A stretch of 64,000 nt of DNA from Atopsyche davidsoni (taxonomy: Eukaryota > Arthropoda > Insecta > Trichoptera > Hydrobiosidae): contig JAILWY010000023.1 in NCBI GenBank assembly GCA_022113835.1, positions 7,874,001-7,938,000 of the forward strand. Direction: 5' to 3'. A program made the translations under genes and the position numbers. Every line of letters begins with the position of its first letter. Positions within the stretch are counted from its first letter, which is position 1. The notes beneath the pieces are model-generated. The model was not told where the DNA came from and did not search any database. It saw only the letters and a program-made list of their open reading frames with translations. Shown piece by piece: positions 1 through 13,112 of this stretch.

Positions 1-2798
1 TACATAAAAAAAAATATTCGGAGCACTATATAGCGAAGATAAATTAATTACATTTCCTCTTACAATACAAGATAAGAAATAGAATATCGTTTAGCCGTAT
101 TTTTTAACATCGTTATGCGCGTATCCAATTCCAGATAAATTATTATCTCCAAGAATCGGTTGTTTTTCCATAGACAAATAAATTCGAATCCAAAAATATA
201 CCCTTTACGTCATTAGGGGTTCTCAGTTTTATTCGTCGTTTTTGCACGTCCAGATCCGCCAAAAGCACGTTTCATTTCGATCCATATTTATAGGCACGTA
301 ACACTCACGAGAATGCCTTCGTTCAAAAAATGAGTCCTCTGAAATTAATAAACCCTATGAGAATGGGCGACTGTGAGAGTCCATTCTGTATCACTGGGCT
401 ACATCGATCAATCCGACAAAGTCTGTACATAAGCTATTTCGTAAATCATTTTTAGATAATTCCTGATTTTACGTTTTGAAATAATGTTGATTGTTGAAAT
501 TTTTTTTTTTAGTTTGTAGTTTTATACAATAGATTTAGCGCCAGAACTTTGGATAACTTACTTATATTTTTGTGTTATATAGATGCTCCGTTTTTAGATG
601 GCTAAAATTACTGATGATATAAAATTATTCCATTATAAATGAAACATCAAAAAAATTATTCGTGCATTATAGAAGCATGACGCAAACAAAGATAAATACG
701 AGCACTCTTATGTTGGTAAACCATACCTTAAATATTTTATGAAATCAGTAGGTCACTCTCATGTTTAATAGTCATGAATTTATTTTTCTTTTTACTAGAG
801 GAACTTCCACTTACATAACACTTTTTATATCACTTACTTTGATATAATTTAGAATGAATTGTATTACTTCTTCTGTGGCATCAAGTACTCCAAAATATGT
901 GCAAGTGAATCTAATCAAATAAATATTAGCTCGCGAAACAATTATCGGCTGACTCTAAGCTCCACACGAGAATATATTGATAATGCCGTATGAAATATAT
1001 CTCTGAAACCCCTGTGGAAATTTAATCACGACGGCGCTCCGTCACGCTGGGCCGGCCCTGGGGCTCGCCTCATGTAATGCTAAAGAATTCCCACAAAATG
1101 TGATTACTTCCTTCATTATATAGAAGCTCATCGTGATCGAAAAAGTATTAATAATAGTTCTCAGAGAAAAACCAGTTCATTTCTATTCAATAATAAAATT
1201 GAACAAAGCATTAGTTAAAATGTAGGAGATCAATTATTTTTATGATAGTGTATGTCATCATAATTTAAAAATTATTATAATGATCAACATATTGAAAGAC
1301 ACATGTATTATACAATTATTATCAGTAAAAAAATTCGATGTATAAAACATTGGAATTGATAGAAAATAAAACATTGGAATTGAAAAAAAAAAAAAACAAA
1401 TATTTTAATGATTAATAATGTATCTTCACAAGTGAAAAACATTCAAGCTCATGTTATCTAAAAAAGGAGTCTAAAAACCGCATCACTGTATAATTAGGGT
1501 ATTGAAACGAAAGGGGTTGATTGGCAAGTGGTTGCAGAATTAGGCTTAGTATAGCTTATACAATTGCTATAAAGCATATAAAAATAAACAAGTAAATACT
1601 TTCATTCTAATTGTACTAAGAGCTCTTTATAATTGTACAGAATTAAAAAACCTTTTTATTCCAATTGGATTCTAGCACGGAAACGGTTCATGAACATTCA
1701 TGGAATTTTCCTGTGGTAATTTAAATTTAACAACTTTGTGTAGATGCGGGGTTGTTCTCATAGAAGTGCAGCTGTGTTGTGTTATTTATGAAAGCATTAC
1801 GTGTTGCATCGGTGTAGTGTGGTCATTTGTACGTCCGGTTAGTGCAGACGGCGTCTTCCCCCAACTTGCTTTTCCCCGGGGCGCTCACATAACTGGATAA
1901 GACCTGAGAGGGCGCCGCAACATATTCAAGAGTTCAGTGTGTTGCAAAATTATGTTCTTGCAACAAACTGATAAATCAAGAACATATATAAATAAATAAT
2001 ATTTAATTAATATATTCAATACCATTAGTGATTTTATGAAAAAAAAAATCATTACATCCATACATACTTTATCATTTTGGCTACGTTTGTAGGATCGTAG
2101 TAGCTGACTTTGATATAAATTCAAAATTACACGGACATCATTCTTAAAATCAACATCTCGCACTCGTTATCTGTGACACTAAAATAAACAATATTTGAAC
2201 AGTGTATCTATATCCAAACATAAACAGCATGAACTGGAATTAACTTATTTGCAAAGGAATTAAACTGGTTAGCTCTCAGCTAACCATAATCTGTATAACG
2301 AATAAATACTCGTATAACTGATTTGTTTTGCAGTATATTAAAAAAATTCAAACCGTATATTTTTATTGATATTAAAAAATAATACTACCCGTTTAATGAG
2401 CGGTACAACAATTCTGCAGGTTGGTGACATTCAGACGATCGTTCTAATAACTTACACCATCAGATAAGCACGGAGATAATTTGACAGCATTTCATATGGA
2501 GCATCGGATAACAGATATCAGCTGTCACTCGCTCGGCCGGAGCTCGAAACTTATCGCAGATCCGGAACTGCCGAGGCGACCCGCCCGCCTCGGAGAAGGG
2601 CCGCACCGGGCATTTCGGAAATAGTCGACCCATTTACAACATTACTAGGTGCTTAAAAATCAATTTTGAAAATAATTATATACCACAGAGTGATCCAAAA
2701 TACAACTTTTTGTATAAACCATTAAAAAAACTAAACGAAAGACTAGTTGAATGTAAGATAACGTTAGAATTAAATGAATGTATGGTACACATATTTAT

Positions 2799-3149
2799 CG
2801 TATTACTTATATGATTAGGCACATTAGTTCATACATAGAAGATGATTTAAAGAAACTCTCTTCCGTTTATCGAGAATTTTTAATTATATTATATGAACCA
2901 ATGTGCCCAGTCCAACCAATATTTCGTTTCGTTTCGTTTAGATTCGTTAGTACAAGGGTTAGTAAGCCGGCCATGTAAGCCAGGGGATGTGGGTTCAAAT
3001 CCCACACAAATCACGATGATATTTTTCTGAGAGTTTCTTTAAATCATCTTCTATGTATGCACTAATGTGCCTGATCATATTAGTAATAATATAATAAACC
3101 CGTAATGGGTAATAAATACGCATCTGATTGACGTTCAATAAAAAAATAG
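2799..3149 (+). mobile_element. Snap-back tRNA-derived retroposon, subfamily B, copy 1
   Basis: The element is flanked by a perfect 12-bp direct repeat, ACACATATTTAT, at 2787-2798 and 3150-3161. Inside it, a ~55-bp left arm (about 2803-2859) is the near-perfect reverse complement of a right arm (about 3029-3084). A tRNA-Thr-like module lies at 2941-3012 before the right arm. After the right arm comes a 3' domain of ~65 bp that is absent from the left arm. It contains AATAAACCCGTAATGGGTAA and ends in an A-rich run, ATAAAAAAATAG. The same 3' domain is present in the copy at 29161-29453. The left arm has lost its own tRNA-like part. Variable-length target duplications and an A-rich end are typical of retroposition by target-primed reverse transcription; the mechanism is inferred. 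Confidence 0.75.
2941..3012 (+). pseudogene. tRNA-Thr(UGU)-like module inside retroposon
   Basis: This is a 72-nt tRNA-sized segment. The acceptor strands GATTCGT and ACAAATC pair at 6 of 7 positions. The T arm is perfect (GTGGG, loop TTCAAAT, CCCAC) and includes a good pol III B box, GGTTCAAATCC. The anticodon region CCGGC-CATGTAA-GCCAG-GGG closely resembles that of tRNA-Thr with anticodon UGU, from memory of that family. Position 33 is A rather than the required U, and the D arm is decayed (TTAGTACAAGGGTTAGTAAG), so it is not a working tRNA gene. It sits within the mobile element at 2799-3149. Confidence 0.7.
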
Positions 3150-5218
3150 ACACATATTTATTCATCAATTCAATTTATACAGTTTAAATTAATAAGAACT
3201 ATTGAACCTGAAAACTCAGAGATACAAAAATACTCACGTAAGCTACGAGAAACTAGCGTTTTGTAGGGATAGTAAAGAATGCAATTGAGTTGAGTTTCAT
3301 ATTATATAAAACATATCCCCAGCACTACACGGACAGTCCCCGCTTTCAGGTAGTCGTTAGCGTCCTTTATTGAACTTCGTGGCTGAAAATCGCACAATAT
3401 TGAACACGACCCTCCAGCACGCCCGGTGGCTGGCGTTATGGATTGCGACAACTTCTACTGGTAAATTGTACCGAAGCAGATATTTTGTGGACTTGGATAT
3501 TGCCGAAAATATTGGATTCTATAAAGTATGAACAGAGATGGTTTTATTTGAAAATGTAACTTACGGACCCGCGTGTGTCTTTTGGGAGGTTTCCTTTATT
3601 ATACGGACAGAAAGAAAATTGATTTAGCAAAAAAACCGACTGGAATGAATTTATTTTAAAAACCTACTTAAAACGATCTTTATTTTTATTTTGCCATTTA
3701 AACGTTAAAGCCTTAAACTACCTTTTATCTTAAGACAGTTGCTACCAGCCATTTAATTGCCTCTGGTATCCAACCGGACACCATAGTCAGTCCATTACCT
3801 GGCGAAATCGTGTCATTTAATTAATTTAATTGTCACTTTATTTTTCTATGTCGAAAGTTGATTTTTTTACAGAGTATTGAGAAAACTATAAATTATATTT
3901 ATATGTTTTTTATTCATTAATTAACGTCCATTTTCAGGGTAAAATAAAATCTTGAAGATGTTGAAAAATTGGATATAATGGCGACTTTTCAAAACCAAAG
4001 TGTGTTAATGATTTTTTTTTTAATTTTTAAATTAATAAGACGCACATGGTTTATATTTAATCTTTTAATTCCAATTGAAAAAAAAACTTTTAAATGTTTA
4101 GGATTCTTGGAAAATGTACCAGACGAATCTCCAAATTCCTACACTTCAATCGGAAAAACACATATTTATCATAATTATAGTAAATTTATAAGAAATAAAA
4201 ATATACCGTGATCGGAAGAAGAGATGTACCAAACTTTTTGCATTTAAATATTTTTGATTGGTGCAGTCGATTTTTCGCACAACGGACTAGAAAATGATCA
4301 AAAAAACTCGATTATGGAACCTAGACCCTTAAATATAATCTTGTATGTTTTTTCTCTCTAAAGTATTATTTATTTTACATTATTTTAACAAAGATCCAAT
4401 GTTGAGAAAATCACATTGAAATTTCTATATGAAGTAATAAGTTACTCTCGTGAATTGGTTTTTTTCACAACATTATTTCTTCAATAAAAGTTTTTTTCGG
4501 GTCAAAGAACTATTTTGTTTTGTCGTGAATGCTGACTTCGGATTGATGTAAACATTTTTCTGGTGTTCACAAATATCTAGAGTAATAACTCATAGTATTA
4601 TTAAAATAGTTTGACTATGTGTATTATACATATATTTAAATATAACAGATTATTAATTAGGTTTGATTGTTGCTTACTTAGTCTGTGGACCGAGAGGAGC
4701 TCGACTTAATCCCTGTTCCGACTCCATGAATCCAAAACTGATGTCATTGGGGTTAGTCTGTTTTCAGTTTGTTTAAAACGATTTTTATTTACATTACAAA
4801 ATATAAAAAAATTGAAGTTTTCTATTTGATTATAAAAGCTTTTAGCATGTTGATTATTTTACAGCAGAGTTTATATCGAGACTTTTATCAATAAACATTA
4901 GAAGTTTTATCGTTTTATAAATTTGGAAATTGTAAAGGTTCACAGAGATGGCAAGTCGAGATACTTTGAATAACTTCTTGTCCCAAGAAAGGCTTTCTTA
5001 ATCATTGTTGAATCAGAAAATAGATTTCCCTGAAGAAATTACAATGAGATATCTAGTTTCTTTGGAGCCAAGGGAATTTTTTTTATTATTAGAAGATAAA
5101 TTTATAAACCTTCATGTAGATAGGATTATTAAATATATAGAAAGATTATTTTTTTACGAAGTTTGAGTTAACGGTTTTTTTGGTACATAAAATTCCTGGT
5201 TTGTTAAGTAGAGTTTTT

Positions 5219-5476
5219 AAATATTTTTTTGAGTAAAATACTTGAGTGATTTTCCACATGTTCGTTTTTATTTGTGACCGGTTTCGCCAACCTTTCACGT
5301 TGGCATTATCAAACAAATAATGTTTGGTAAACTCTGTTTGAAAATGCCAACGTGAAAGGTTGGCGAAACCGGTCACAAATAAAAACGAACATTTGGAAAA
5401 TCACTCAAGTATTTTACTCAAAAAAATATTAAAATGGAATTCCACCAAGTACTCTCTGTCAAAAATATTGAATTCT
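5219..5476 (+). mobile_element. Snap-back retroelement with hammerhead-like motif (possible Penelope-like/retrozyme), copy 1
   Basis: The element is flanked by the 10-bp direct repeat TAGAGTTTTT at 5209-5218 and 5477-5486. Its left arm (about 5220-5308) is an almost perfect reverse complement of the forward arm (about 5343-5430), around a ~35-bp loop. The forward arm continues into a ~45-bp 3' tail (AAAATGGAATTCCACCAAGT, then GTCAAAAATATTGAATTC) that the inverted arm lacks. The same tail recurs at 12790-12837, 13066-13112 and 20430-20473. A 5' inverted partial copy, variable target duplications and hammerhead motifs are known traits of Penelope-like elements, and hammerheads also mark small non-autonomous retrozymes. 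No reverse transcriptase is present, so family assignment is inferred. Confidence 0.65.
5268..5320 (-). ncRNA. Degenerate hammerhead-ribozyme-like motif
   Basis: Read on the - strand, the order of parts matches a type I hammerhead. It starts with stem I strand TTATTTGT. The catalytic-core-like TTGATAA follows, against the consensus CTGATGA. Stem II is GCCAAC / GTTGGC around loop GTGAAAG. GAAA comes next, then CCGGTC, and last the second stem I strand ACAAATAA, which pairs perfectly over 8 bp with the first. The palindromic ACCGGT before the expected cleavage site GTC would suit the minimal stem III of dimeric hammerheads. Two core bases differ from consensus (C3 to T, G8 to A) and one T is extra between core and stem II. 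The motif is therefore probably inactive. Motif assignment is from memory of hammerhead architecture. Confidence 0.4.
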
Positions 5477-7344
5477 TAGAGTTTTTTTAATTTAATTAAT
5501 AATTATTTTAATATAAATATATATTGTTTTAAAACAAACGGGCGTATTTAAAAGATGAAATAATTCAGTTTTTTGTATTTCCTGAAATAGAAATGAAAGA
5601 AGTTTAATTTGAATAAAAATCTTACCCTGTTGGAAATAAAGTTACTTTAAGTATATTTCGAGCAGAAAAGTTTTTATAAAATCTTTCAGGCATTGTGTAA
5701 TTTTGTTTTTCCGTATGAATTTTTATATCATTTGAAATAGACGTATAAAAACTTTAAGATCTTGGTTTGATGTGTACTTTAAAATTTTCTTTTATTTTAC
5801 CGATTTTCACAATCATATTTAGAAAAACGCTCAGATATTTTTTAATTTTGTTCGGTTATTTACTCTTTTTATGTTTCCTATAGAATACGAAGCTCTTTTG
5901 ATTTCAATTTATATTATGGAAATAATTAATATTTTGGCTACATTTTAAATTTATTTCTTCTTTAAAAGACTATTAGATACAAGTCTGCATCTTAAACTAG
6001 ATTTCAACCATTTTCCGCATTATTTCATTTTTATTGAAAAAAAGGTTTACAACTAACAGTTAATTAGCAAGAAGTACGAGTTCTCATTAAATTTATAAAC
6101 AAAATTATTTGTTGATATTTCGATCAGTCCATCTCATATGGTACAAGAATTCATACAAGATGTGCTTCTATTATTTTACAGTACTCTAAAGAACAACACC
6201 GAAGTGATCATTTTGGCTCCGCGCTCGGTAAATGATAAGTTTCATGGTACTCGGGAATCGGCGGGACTTCATTTCCATACGACTGGAGAACCCGAGAGCA
6301 CTTAATTCATATCACCAACATTTCTGGGCTCTCCTGCGCCCACTATAGCCCCAACTTTGCAGCAAAAGAATCTCGCCGAACTCGAGCAATAAACTGTATC
6401 CTTAGAATAATCTCCGGGGAATTATTTCAGATTGCGGGAAGTTTCGAGGATCGAGATAAAAAGCCAGTTATTTATGTTTTTATTAAAATATGAAAGAAAA
6501 CTTCTATTCCTTAATTTAAAAATATACTCACAAAAGTTTATTTGAGTTACAAAAATAACTTACTTTTTCGCTGTGGAAATTTTATTACTCATAATATTGT
6601 TTTAGATACTTTTGTTATTTTTAATTACTTGAATTTTTAATTAACTCTTGAATAAAACACCATAAACACATTCATTACATCTTTAACCCCATAACTGCAG
6701 AATTTTTTTTCTTTAATGAGTAATTAAACTCGTATTAACGATACCTTGATTTCAAAGGTTTAAAAAATTTCAAAATTGTTTATATGTTATGAAAGAAATA
6801 ATGTAACAATGAGTATAGTTTTGAAATATTATTGTTATTGCATTGGTAAATTGTGTAAAGAATAAGAGTCGTTTTATACAATTTAATCTAAAGACTTACA
6901 GTATTGCTTAATAGAATATTCATTATTAGAAATATGTCACCATTAAAATGGATTGAAGCCCCAAAACCACATAATGCTTTTTTTACAATTTTAAAAGCAT
7001 TAAAATTGAAACATGCTCAATGGTTAAAACGTTTCTGAAAGTTACACATTATTTTCATAGAAAGCCAGCAGCATTTTACATGTTTCATTCTACTCCAAGG
7101 GTTTTGTAGAATAAATGTAATAATCGGAGATTCAGGTTTAATTTAAATACGAAGAAAATCTATACTAGATCATGCCTGTTATCTAAGAAATTTTTTTTAT
7201 TTGTAATTTATTTTCCGTTTAATTAGAAGTTCGTATCGTGTCACCTTCAAATCACTTCAGGACTTTTAAACTAGTTTGTATGTGACCCCAATACAAAATT
7301 ATGTTTAACGCAATTAAAACTATTAAAAAAATACTTGCATCAAA

Positions 7345-7346
<2 letters not shown>

Positions 7347-7383
<37 letters not shown>
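7347..7383. repeat. (AT)n microsatellite
   Basis: A run of about 18 AT dinucleotides in AT-rich DNA upstream of the gene. It has no associated gene. Confidence 0.95.
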
Positions 7384-7384
<1 letters not shown>

Positions 7385-10300
7385 TTGTTTTTTTTAATAC
7401 AACATATTCCTATAACTTTTTTAAATAATCAACATAGTTTAAAAAAAGCTCGGCTCAAAATTAGCACAAATTAAATGTGACTTTCAAAAATTTGATTTAA
7501 TTTTAATACTCATTGAATAACTCACACGTTATGCTATGCAATAAATATTTAAAACTAATGATTGTAATTTTTTTTAAATGTAAATTCACTTGCAAATTAA
7601 TAATTTGCATACAAGTGGTATTTTTCCACCGTAAAACTTATCCGGTCCGAGTATTTCTAAAGCTCCGCTTCAAGAGGGGTCTTGTATTGATATTTCAGGC
7701 TATATTTGTATGGCAAACACAACTAGTTACACACGGAAAGTTTTATGAACAGAATTATATCTGGTAGTATTATGGGTTGGTAAGTTAGTTTTAATGGTAC
7801 GTAGAGTCGTCAGTGACATACTTGGGGAGAATTTCCCGGCTCAAACTTTCCTCGGAAGTCGCAGCTGATCCTCCCACGCAAGTTTCCAAATAGAATGTTT
7901 ATTGCGCACTCAGAACAGAGCTAAGAATAATGCCTATTTATGCACTGCTTGCTGATGTTGTATTTAATTTTTTTATTAATAAATCAATACAATTTAGGTT
8001 TTTTTTCATCATAAATCTTTATAATCCTTTTTGCTATTAGAAACAGCACTGTAGATTTTAAGTTTGAAAATGTCTATTATTTGATAAGAAGTATTATTAA
8101 AAAAAAAACTATTACTTTTAAAGATTTGAATTCAGATTCAGTAGATGCTTCAGCTTTTTTGTATAAAATGTCAGTAAAATACCTCTTGAGGTTTAGATAA
8201 ATTTATAAAGGGTAATTGGATAGATACTCATCATTTTTAGTTATTGTACACCAAATTAAAAATAAACGATCTTTGATGGTAAATAGCTCTTTCTAGACGA
8301 GGACTTGCCTCAATAAACTACACAGGGAAGCATGAAGGGCACCCTGGCGACCCTTAGCGACTAACCGATCCCTCCCCCACGAGCCCTGGGCGCTCGCCTT
8401 CCTACCTCGAGTGAGGGTCAAGCCTTCTACAATCGAGATTTTCTAAAAACATTTATATCAAAGATAACTCTCAATATATCAGTGGAAGCGACGCAGAGAC
8501 CGAATTAAGGCTCGAGTAAGTCTCATTTATATTAAAATCTTTTTTAGAAATACCAGATGAATGTAAAAAGTATTTTATACCTCACTGATAAATAAAACTG
8601 GATTTAGTTTTTGAATATAATTTAATAGAAATCTTCTAAAATGATTTTGTGGGATTTCAAGAGACGATGGTTATGCAAAAGCAGTATACGGCACTTCAAA
8701 GAAAGTAACTCCTCCTATTATGACTATAAAGTCGAGCTGGAGTGAAACAGATTTCCCCACATATATTGCGTATATTCTGCTGACTCAAACGTGGATTTAA
8801 CACAATGTTATCAGTTGCGGATGTGTTATTTTGAAAATACTCTAACATTTAGTGAAAATAACTATTAAAATTGTGTTTTTGATCATCTCTTAAAATACTT
8901 ATTGTTTTTAAATAATCAATTGAAATGTTATATTGGTGGAATGTATACAAAGATATTATAATTAATGCTAATTTAAAAAAAGTCCTTTCAAAGTTCAATA
9001 AAAATATTTTACGTCGAATGGAACAAACAAATAAAGCATTCTCGATCGTTACTTATACCAGTTATTGTTTGCATTGTTTGTCTACCTGCGATATCAAGAT
9101 TTCATGTCGGGTACAATAAAACTAAATTATCATTAAATAAATTCCAAACGATTACATATTGTACCATGCAGCATAAGGTATTGATTAAATATCAGTATAC
9201 AGGAAATAACATATTTTTACATTTGAATAAAATGAACACAAATTGATCTGATAGTCTTACGTAATATTTTTAAACATACGACTGGTTTTATACTCTTAGT
9301 TTACATTATAACAATTTTATGTGCTTATTTTCTGAAATTTTATTTACACGCAGTAACTCCACTGTTTTAATAAAAGTATTCAAAGTTGTGAAATAAATTT
9401 AAACTTTCTGTAGACGCACTTGTTCACCTTGTGTTTATTACACGCCGTTTGTTAAATTATCCAAAGCCTCTAATTTCCAGGAAGAAATATAAAAAAGAAT
9501 GTCTCTTGTAAAGAAAACAATATTTCCAACGGTTATTATTGTGACCGCTACAGTCATTAGTGTTGACATCTCAAGGCAAGTGAAGGATATACACAAAACT
9601 TTGTATAATGCTATTCTCTTTTATTTCTTTTACTTAAGTCTTTCGTATTTTTTTATTGCTTTTTTTGTAAGTTTTTTTTATTGAATATTTAAATTAAGTT
9701 CCTTAACGTGGTCAACAAGGTTGGCAGGATCGTCTCACATTTAGGAAGGTTGTATTACGGTGCACCCTGTACACGGAGAATAGATCTGAAAGCTTTGTTC
9801 CTTCTTCGGGAATACAGAGGCTAATGTATGATAACACGACGACCATTGTGTATTCTCTTTCTACACTTACTGAAGCATTATCGCCACCGCCAGGCCACAG
9901 AGGAGCTTTATTGGCTATCCTGCCTGTGAGCTGAACATTTACGGTACAAATTTAAAAATAAAACTGTAAAAATAAAATTCCGTGTGTGTTATTTTAAAAC
10001 CATTTTTATTTAATGGGATCTATCGTTTTATGTTAAAAATTAAATATATGAAATAATAAAAATCACGCAAAGTACTTTTATTATATTTGTCAGTAAAATT
10101 TAATTGAGAACAATTGATTATTTTTTAATATAAAAAAATGTTGTAATAATACAAATGTATTTGGCAATATTATATGAATCAACGTAAGCTAGTAGACTTG
10201 AAGTTTTGTTGGTGTTTTCATTCATCGAGATTTTCTCCATTGTTTCACGTAAATATAAAATATACCCTGTTAATGTTTTGTATATCCATTGTTTAACTTT

Positions 10301-12313
10301 TTAAAAGCCTTTCCAAACTAGGAATCAACGTATTTTGAAATAAAGAGTTTTAGAATTTCTTTACTACCCAAAATAAATTATAATAGAAAATAAATGGTTT
10401 TGTACCTCTGGCCATGTCCAGTGACTATCTAAATTCTTGGAGTGTTCTCAGAACGGTTTCGTTCGGAAATAAGTCCCTTTAGTATCCGGAAAACGTAAGA
10501 GCTATTTCGAATAAATATACCTACACAAAAAATATATACGAGATACATAGGCCCTATTATAAATCTCCACTTGGCCGAACCAAAGTAAATCGCTGATTAT
10601 TTTGTTTTTTGTTATTTATTATTTATGGCTAGCAAAAATCTTTATAATTCTGGCACTTCTTTTAATCGAGACTTTTAAAGTCTGATTTCAGTTTTTTGAG
10701 TTTAAGTGATGGTCGAGGCTGAGTTGCTTCGTCAATCTTAAGAGCTTGGGGTTAACTTTTTTGGGAGTAACTCGAGTACATTTCTTCAGGCGACTTTTTA
10801 GTCTCTTATCATGTACGCTTGCCGACCATTGAGTGCAGATTTAAATCCAGAGGAAACAGTCAAATTTTTAAAATTTTATAAATTATCTTTAGTTCTGAGT
10901 GAAAAAAAAACAAGAAAAATTATTTTTTTTAAGTTTCTGTAATTTCTGTAAAGATGTAAAATGTTAGAGATGTACCTTTTTGGATACAACCTTAATTGAT
11001 TTTAAATACTGGGCGTCTTTTAATGTTGGTTTTATTTAAAATGATAATTGAATAACTTAATGAATTATATAATTTTTGGACATTCGATTTATGAGATTTT
11101 TTGATTCTTCACTTTTTACTGTGGCGTCTTTTTATTTATATAGTACAGTAAAAAAGCTTGTTTGATTTTTAGTATTTAACATATATTATATGGAGCTTAC
11201 TTTTGCTAAGTATTTAAGAAGTATTGAGTTTTGTAAGTAAGTAAGTAACTAAGTAATATCCATTAATAATCCAGCAAGCATGTTAAATTAGAGTTAGTTT
11301 GTTATGCTTTTCGAGAGAGGTGTACTTGTTTAGAGGTTGGTTTACTGATTTAATGTACTTATTATAAAATATATGACCCATACATAAAACAGGCGCCTGA
11401 ATATTTCAAATGAGCTATCTATCGAATTATTAAGTATCGGATTATTTTCGCAGACATGAATTATTGGGAGAGATGTGCATGCATTTTAAAATATTAACCA
11501 TTATATTTAAGTAAATGTTCCCGTATATAGTATTGGCGTTGTAGAATATTATTTTTGTTTTTGGGGTTTTGGTATAATTTAAAATACTGATGTTATTTAG
11601 TTTTATATTCATGACATACTCATTTGACCACTTTGGTGGCAAAAACACAAAAAATATCAGCGTTAGAAATAAAATTTCAAAGATATTTTTCGTTTAACAT
11701 TATTTTTAAATATTTATTTTTTGGTTTTAGGACGCATCTGTTATTTTTATAATAAAAATTTTCAATTGGAAACCATACAATTATTTTTGAAAAAAACAAT
11801 GTAAAATGATAAAAATAACATTTAAAAATTTTAAAACAAGGCGTGCAGTACATAACTAAATTTATTTTAATTCTGTTAGCCTTTCCCTTTTAAATTCAGC
11901 TCATGCTTGAAAATCTCCAAGTTAAGGCAATCTGTAGATTGCTTCATATAAAAAAATATATATTTCATATCATCCAAAAAAATATACAAAAATAATCTAG
12001 AGATATCCGCCAGCTTACGAATTGCTCTATTTGCTTTTTTCCTCAATATTTATGAAACCAATTTAATAAATATATAAAGGAAAACAATTTTTTGAACATT
12101 GGATTCGTACTTTTTACTAAAATCAACTTACACGTACATATATTTTTGTACCCACTGAAAAACATTGAATAACAAGTAATTTATTATTCAAAAGCAGTAT
12201 TTCTGGCTTAAATCTATTTTTATAGGTTAATTAAACTAAAGCTCTACTTATTATAAATTCAATATGTTTTGACAGACAAACTAGGTGGAATTCGACTAAA
12301 ATATAAAAAAAAA

Positions 12314-12457
12314 ATTGTGATTTTTCCACATTTCTTTAAAAGTTGACTGGTTTCAACAACCTGTTACGTCAGCTTTATCAAAAGTTCGCTAATGCCAACG
12401 TAACAGGTTAGTGAAACTAGTCGCCTATAAAATAAATAACAAAAGTATTTTATTTTA
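12314..12457. repeat. Diverged snap-back copy related to the hammerhead-like family
   Basis: Inverted segments at 12345-12369 and 12398-12422 contain a diverged form of the stem-II-like sequence (GCCAACGTAACAGGTTAG then TGAAAC and TAGTC on the + strand). The outer part includes GTGATTTTTCCACATTTC, matching the arm of the element at 5219-5476. It lacks the family's 3' tail and no target duplication is evident, so it is an older or truncated copy. No 8-bp stem I equivalent to that at 5268-5320 can be drawn. Confidence 0.5.
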
Positions 12458-12720
12458 CCTATTAAAGCTCCACATAAGAAACATTTTAAATATATAAATA
12501 TGTATGAATTTATAAACTAAACTACTTAAAAATGTTATGTATTTTTAAGTTACTATTATAACTCTACTTAACAAAAAGTTTTCGAAGTTAAAATATTATA
12601 TTATACAAAAGGAAAGTAAAGCGTAAATCTTGGGCGTTTTGGATGTGGTGACACAAAGAATGGAGATAATTAAATCCTGTTCGAGTGAACACTTACAGAG
12701 CTCATATGATTTACCAAACT

Positions 12721-12837
12721 TATATTTTTGAATAAAATACTTGAGTGATTTTCCACATTTTCACTCGCTCAAGTATTTTATTCAAAATTATTAAAATGGA
12801 ATTCCACCAAGTACTCTCTGTCAAAAATATTGAATTT
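12721..12837 (+). mobile_element. Snap-back retroelement with conserved 3' tail, short copy
   Basis: This 117-bp element is flanked by a perfect 12-bp direct repeat, ATTTACCAAACT, at 12709-12720 and 12838-12849. Its left arm (12727-12749, TTGAATAAAATACTTGAGTG) is inverted and repeated at about 12765-12787. The conserved tail follows, from AAAATGGAATTCCACCAAGT to GTCAAAAATATTGAATTT. It is a 5'-truncated version of the element at 5219-5476, with the same inverted-arm, forward-arm and unique-tail layout but without the hammerhead-like part. The exact duplication fixes both ends. Confidence 0.75.
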
Positions 12838-13056
12838 ATTTACCAAACTGTCTTGCTTGTATTTTACATAAACATTAAGGTGTACAAACAAATATTAACT
12901 AGTGTCAATTAGAAAAATGCTAAGGGTGTTCAAATATTTATATCTTTAAATATTTTGATTTGTTGCATCCGGTTAGATCACTAACTTGTCGTCAACTTAC
13001 CGGAACCAGCAGATTGGCATTCAAATTATTGGGCTATTTAAAGAACTTACGTTAGT

Positions 13057-13112
13057 ATTTTATTAAAATATTAAAATGAAATACCGCCAAGTACTCTCTG
13101 TCAAAAATATTG
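13057..13112 (+). repeat. 3' fragment of the hammerhead-like family
   Basis: The sequence ATTAAAATGAAATACCGCCAAG, then TACTCTCTGTCAAAAATATT, matches the 3' tail of the elements at 5219-5476 and 12721-12837 with a few differences. No inverted arm is visible. The flanks hold only a doubtful duplication (ACTTACG against ACTTCCG). Confidence 0.65.

Noticed and set aside
2941..3012. Functional tRNA gene
   Set aside because: Decayed D arm, A at position 33 and location inside a repeated element with target duplications.
5010..5160. Possible transposase-like frame (EEITMRYLVSLEPREFFLLL)
   Set aside because: Only about 50 codons with a stop on each side; the resemblance to Harbinger-type motifs is too weak to claim.
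11236..11257. Short GTAA repeat
   Set aside because: Five or six imperfect units; ordinary simple sequence.
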